This document shows positions 61,987 to 64,000 of a DNA stretch of 64,000 nt, piece by piece. Source of the DNA: Planctomycetota bacterium. GTDB taxonomy: Bacteria > Planctomycetota > UBA1135 > UBA2386. A program made the position numbers and the translations under genes. Position 1 is the stretch's first letter; each line of letters starts with the position of its first letter. The notes under the pieces are model-generated. The model ran no database searches. It was not told the origin of the DNA and saw nothing but the letters and a program-made list of their open reading frames with translations. The stretch lies in the NCBI GenBank assembly GCA_016716265.1, contig JADJWQ010000003.1, forward strand, positions 124,001-188,000. The letters are read 5' to 3'.

Positions 61987-64000
61987 AGCTCCTCGCCATG
62001 CTGCTGCGACCGCCGGTCGTGATCAGCGGCGCGCTCCTGCTGCTGTGCCTCGCGATCGTCGTCGGCGGCACCGCGCTGCGCGACGCGCAAGGCTGGGAGG
62101 AGCCGAGCACGCTGTCGCTCGCGCTGCTGAGCCTCGTCGTGCTGCTGGTCGCCGGCTTCCTGTGGCTGCTCCGCCGCATGCAGCAGCTCGCGAAGGGCGA
62201 GCGGATCCAGGGCCAGCTCGAGCGTTCGGCGCGCGCCGACGTCGAGTCCGCCCGCCCCGACCTCGCGCCGGACGCCGCCCAGCTCGAGTCGAGCTTCCGC
62301 GCCGGACTGCAGGCGCTGCGCTCGACCCGGATGGGCAAGGGGGCGCTGTACGCGCTGCCGTGGTACGTGATCGTCGGCCCGTCCGGCTCCGGCAAGACGA
62401 CGATGCTGCGCGAGTCGGGGCTCAGCTTCCTGCTCGACCACGACCGTGGCGTGCGCGGCCTCGGCGGCACGCGCAACTGCGACTGGTTCTTCGCGTCCGA
62501 GGCGATCCTGCTCGACACCGCGGGTCGCTACTCGACCGAGACCGAGGACCACGAGGAGTGGCTGACCTTCCTGCAGCTGCTGCGCAGCGCGCGTCCGGAG
62601 AAGCCGGTCAACGGCACGCTGCTGTGCATCAGCATCCGCGACATCGTCGAGGCGAGCGACGCGGGGATCGAGCGCGAGGCGCAGCGCATGCGTGCGCGGC
62701 TCGAGGAGCTGAGCCGCGGGCTCGACATGGAGTTCCCGGTCTACCTCGTGTTCACGAAGTGCGACCTGATCCCCGGCTTCGTCGAGTTCTTCGGCAAGAT
62801 GGACCGCGACCAGCGCCGCCAGATCTGGGGCGCGACGTTCGCGAGCGACGAGCGCCGTCCGGCGGACATCGCGCTCGGCGACGAGCTGCAGTCGATGGAG
62901 GAGGCGCTCGCGCACCGACGCATCGCGGAGCTCGCGATCGAGCGCCCGGCTGCCCGGCAGCGCAAGGTCTACGCATTCCCGATCCAGTTCCGTGCGCTGC
63001 GGCGACGGCTGTTGCGCTTCGTGGAGCTGCTGGTCCAGGACAGCCCGTACCGGGAGGCATCGGCGCTGCGCGGCGTGTTCTTCACGAGCGGAACGCAGGA
63101 GGGCAGCCCGATGGACAGCGTGCTCGCCGAGCTGCGCCAGACGTTCGGGCTGCCGGCGCCGCGCGAGGACGATCAGCCGTCGGACGAGGGACGCAAGGCG
63201 TACTTCATCGAGCGCTTGTTCCGCGACGTGGTGTTCGAGGATCGCGACACCGCACGCATCTCCGCCACCGCGCTGCGCCGCCGCGCGCGGATCCGCCTCG
63301 GCACGATCGCCACGGCCGCCGGCATCGCATTGCTGATGGCGATCTGGTCCTGGCGTAGCGACAGCGCCGTGCGGAGCCGCGTCACCGCGCTGTCGAGCGC
63401 GTTCGAGGTCGCGCGACGGCCCGGGCCGATCGCGACGGCCGAGGATCTGCACCAGCTCGATACGCTGTGGGCGATCGCCCGCGACCAACGCGAGGCATTG
63501 CCCCCGCAGCTGCGCCGGACCGGCTTCCTCGTCGCGAGCGAGGGACCGCTGCGCAAGCAGGCCGAGCCGTTGTTCGAAGCCGCCGTGCGCAATCGGCTGC
63601 ACCCGATGCTGGTGGACGTCGTCAGCCGCTCGCTCGACGACGACTACGCGGCGCTGTGGCGCCGCCGCGCGCGCTGGTCGCCGGAGAACCCGCCGTCGGA
63701 CGCCGACCGCCAGGACTTCCAGAAGTCGCTGGACGATCTCCGACCCGCGCACGATCTCCACGCGTTCCTGACCGGGCGCACCAAGGACCTTCCGGACGGC
63801 GGGCGCCAACCGCTCTGGCGCACGATCGCGAGCTTCGGTGGTCACGAGCCGGCCGTCGCCGCACCCTGGCTGTCCGCGACCGAGTGCCCCGAGGGCTCGA
63901 TCCAGGATCGCGTGCTGACGGTCCTGATCCAGATGCCCCCGGACGCACGCAGCACGAGCTCGGCCGGCGTCGACCACTTCGGTGAGGGTCTGCGCGAGGT
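61983..64000 (+). CDS. tssM: Type VI secretion membrane protein TssM (IcmF), 3' partial
   Basis: At least 672 residues; the gene runs out of the window. The ATG at 61983 overlaps the tssL stop. Two N-terminal membrane helices (VVISGALLLLCLAIVVGGTA; SLALLSLVVLLVAGFLWLLR) lead to the cytoplasmic NTPase-like domain, with Walker A GPSGSGKT at about 132-139 and LLDTAGRYSTETEDHEEW as the switch region. The FTKCDLIPGFVEFFGKMDR stretch is the family G4-like motif. A third membrane helix (LGTIATAAGIALLMAIWSWR) starts the periplasmic region, which binds TssJ. It forms the trans-envelope channel of the T6SS. Confidence 0.95.
   Translation, partial: MKLLAMLLRPPVVISGALLLLCLAIVVGGTALRDAQGWEEPSTLSLALLSLVVLLVAGFLWLLRRMQQLAKGERIQGQLERSARADVESARPDLAPDAAQLESSFRAGLQALRSTRMGKGALYALPWYVIVGPSGSGKTTMLRESGLSFLLDHDRGVRGLGGTRNCDWFFASEAILLDTAGRYSTETEDHEEWLTFLQLLRSARPEKPVNGTLLCISIRDIVEASDAGIEREAQRMRARLEELSRGLDMEFPVYLVFTKCDLIPGFVEFFGKMDRDQRRQIWGATFASDERRPADIALGDELQSMEEALAHRRIAELAIERPAARQRKVYAFPIQFRALRRRLLRFVELLVQDSPYREASALRGVFFTSGTQEGSPMDSVLAELRQTFGLPAPREDDQPSDEGRKAYFIERLFRDVVFEDRDTARISATALRRRARIRLGTIATAAGIALLMAIWSWRSDSAVRSRVTALSSAFEVARRPGPIATAEDLHQLDTLWAIARDQREALPPQLRRTGFLVASEGPLRKQAEPLFEAAVRNRLHPMLVDVVSRSLDDDYAALWRRRARWSPENPPSDADRQDFQKSLDDLRPAHDLHAFLTGRTKDLPDGGRQPLWRTIASFGGHEPAVAAPWLSATECPEGSIQDRVLTVLIQMPPDARSTSSAGVDHFGEGLRE

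Overview
The window is a very GC-rich bacterial chromosome segment (about 70% or more by eye, except where noted). Several features point to a planctomycete. These are a TPR protein carrying two RNA polymerase alpha-CTD-like domains, large Ser/Thr kinases fused to WD40, PDZ or FGE-sulfatase modules, ECF sigma factors beside them, and secreted beta-rich proteins sharing a short C-terminal domain. The phylum call is inference: no rRNA gene is present, and I found no tRNA genes or CRISPR array.

Layout. 1-5.9 kb: the alpha-CTD/TPR gene, ruvA, a thioredoxin-fold gene interrupted by an in-frame TGA exactly at the first position of its CxxC motif (a very likely selenoprotein), a second secreted thioredoxin, and mnmG. 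6-14.4 kb: a secreted structural-type protein, a HEAT/TPR protein, then tig-clpP-clpX-rlmN. 14.4-18.4 kb (minus strand): accA, then an ECF sigma factor, its zinc-finger anti-sigma factor and a secreted PDZ protein. 18.6-31.6 kb: accessory genes, including two genes broken by single-base frameshifts, a GH43-like and a GH32 glycosidase facing a Gfo/Idh oxidoreductase, arsM, a TMTC-like membrane/TPR protein, a secreted protein and an SDR. 31.6-34.4 kb (minus strand): HMG-CoA synthase, thiolase, DUF35 protein and a small gene, the order and type found in archaeal mevalonate operons. 34.4-45.3 kb: a kinase region of visibly lower GC in part, with a decayed kinase fragment, a 1718-residue kinase-WD40 protein, a kinase-PDZ-FGE protein and an ECF sigma factor. 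45.3-50 kb: a decayed secreted-protein fragment, then purL (with PurS-like N-terminal domains) and purQ. 50.2-64 kb: the start of a type VI secretion (T6SS) locus: non-RD kinase, lipoprotein, divergent kinase-like protein, FHA protein, tssJ, tssK, tssL and the first two thirds or so of tssM.

How the genes work together. The T6SS genes run in one direction, with stop/start overlaps at four junctions. The TssJ-TssL-TssM-TssK membrane/baseplate parts are preceded by a kinase-FHA module that probably gates assembly by threonine phosphorylation. HMG-CoA synthase, thiolase and DUF35 probably form one channelling complex that makes HMG-CoA. The selenoprotein and the thioredoxin downstream look like exported redox partners. 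The most notable observations are the UGPC selenoprotein with a candidate bSECIS hairpin, the archaeal-type HMG-CoA triad in a bacterium, and the phospho-regulated T6SS locus.
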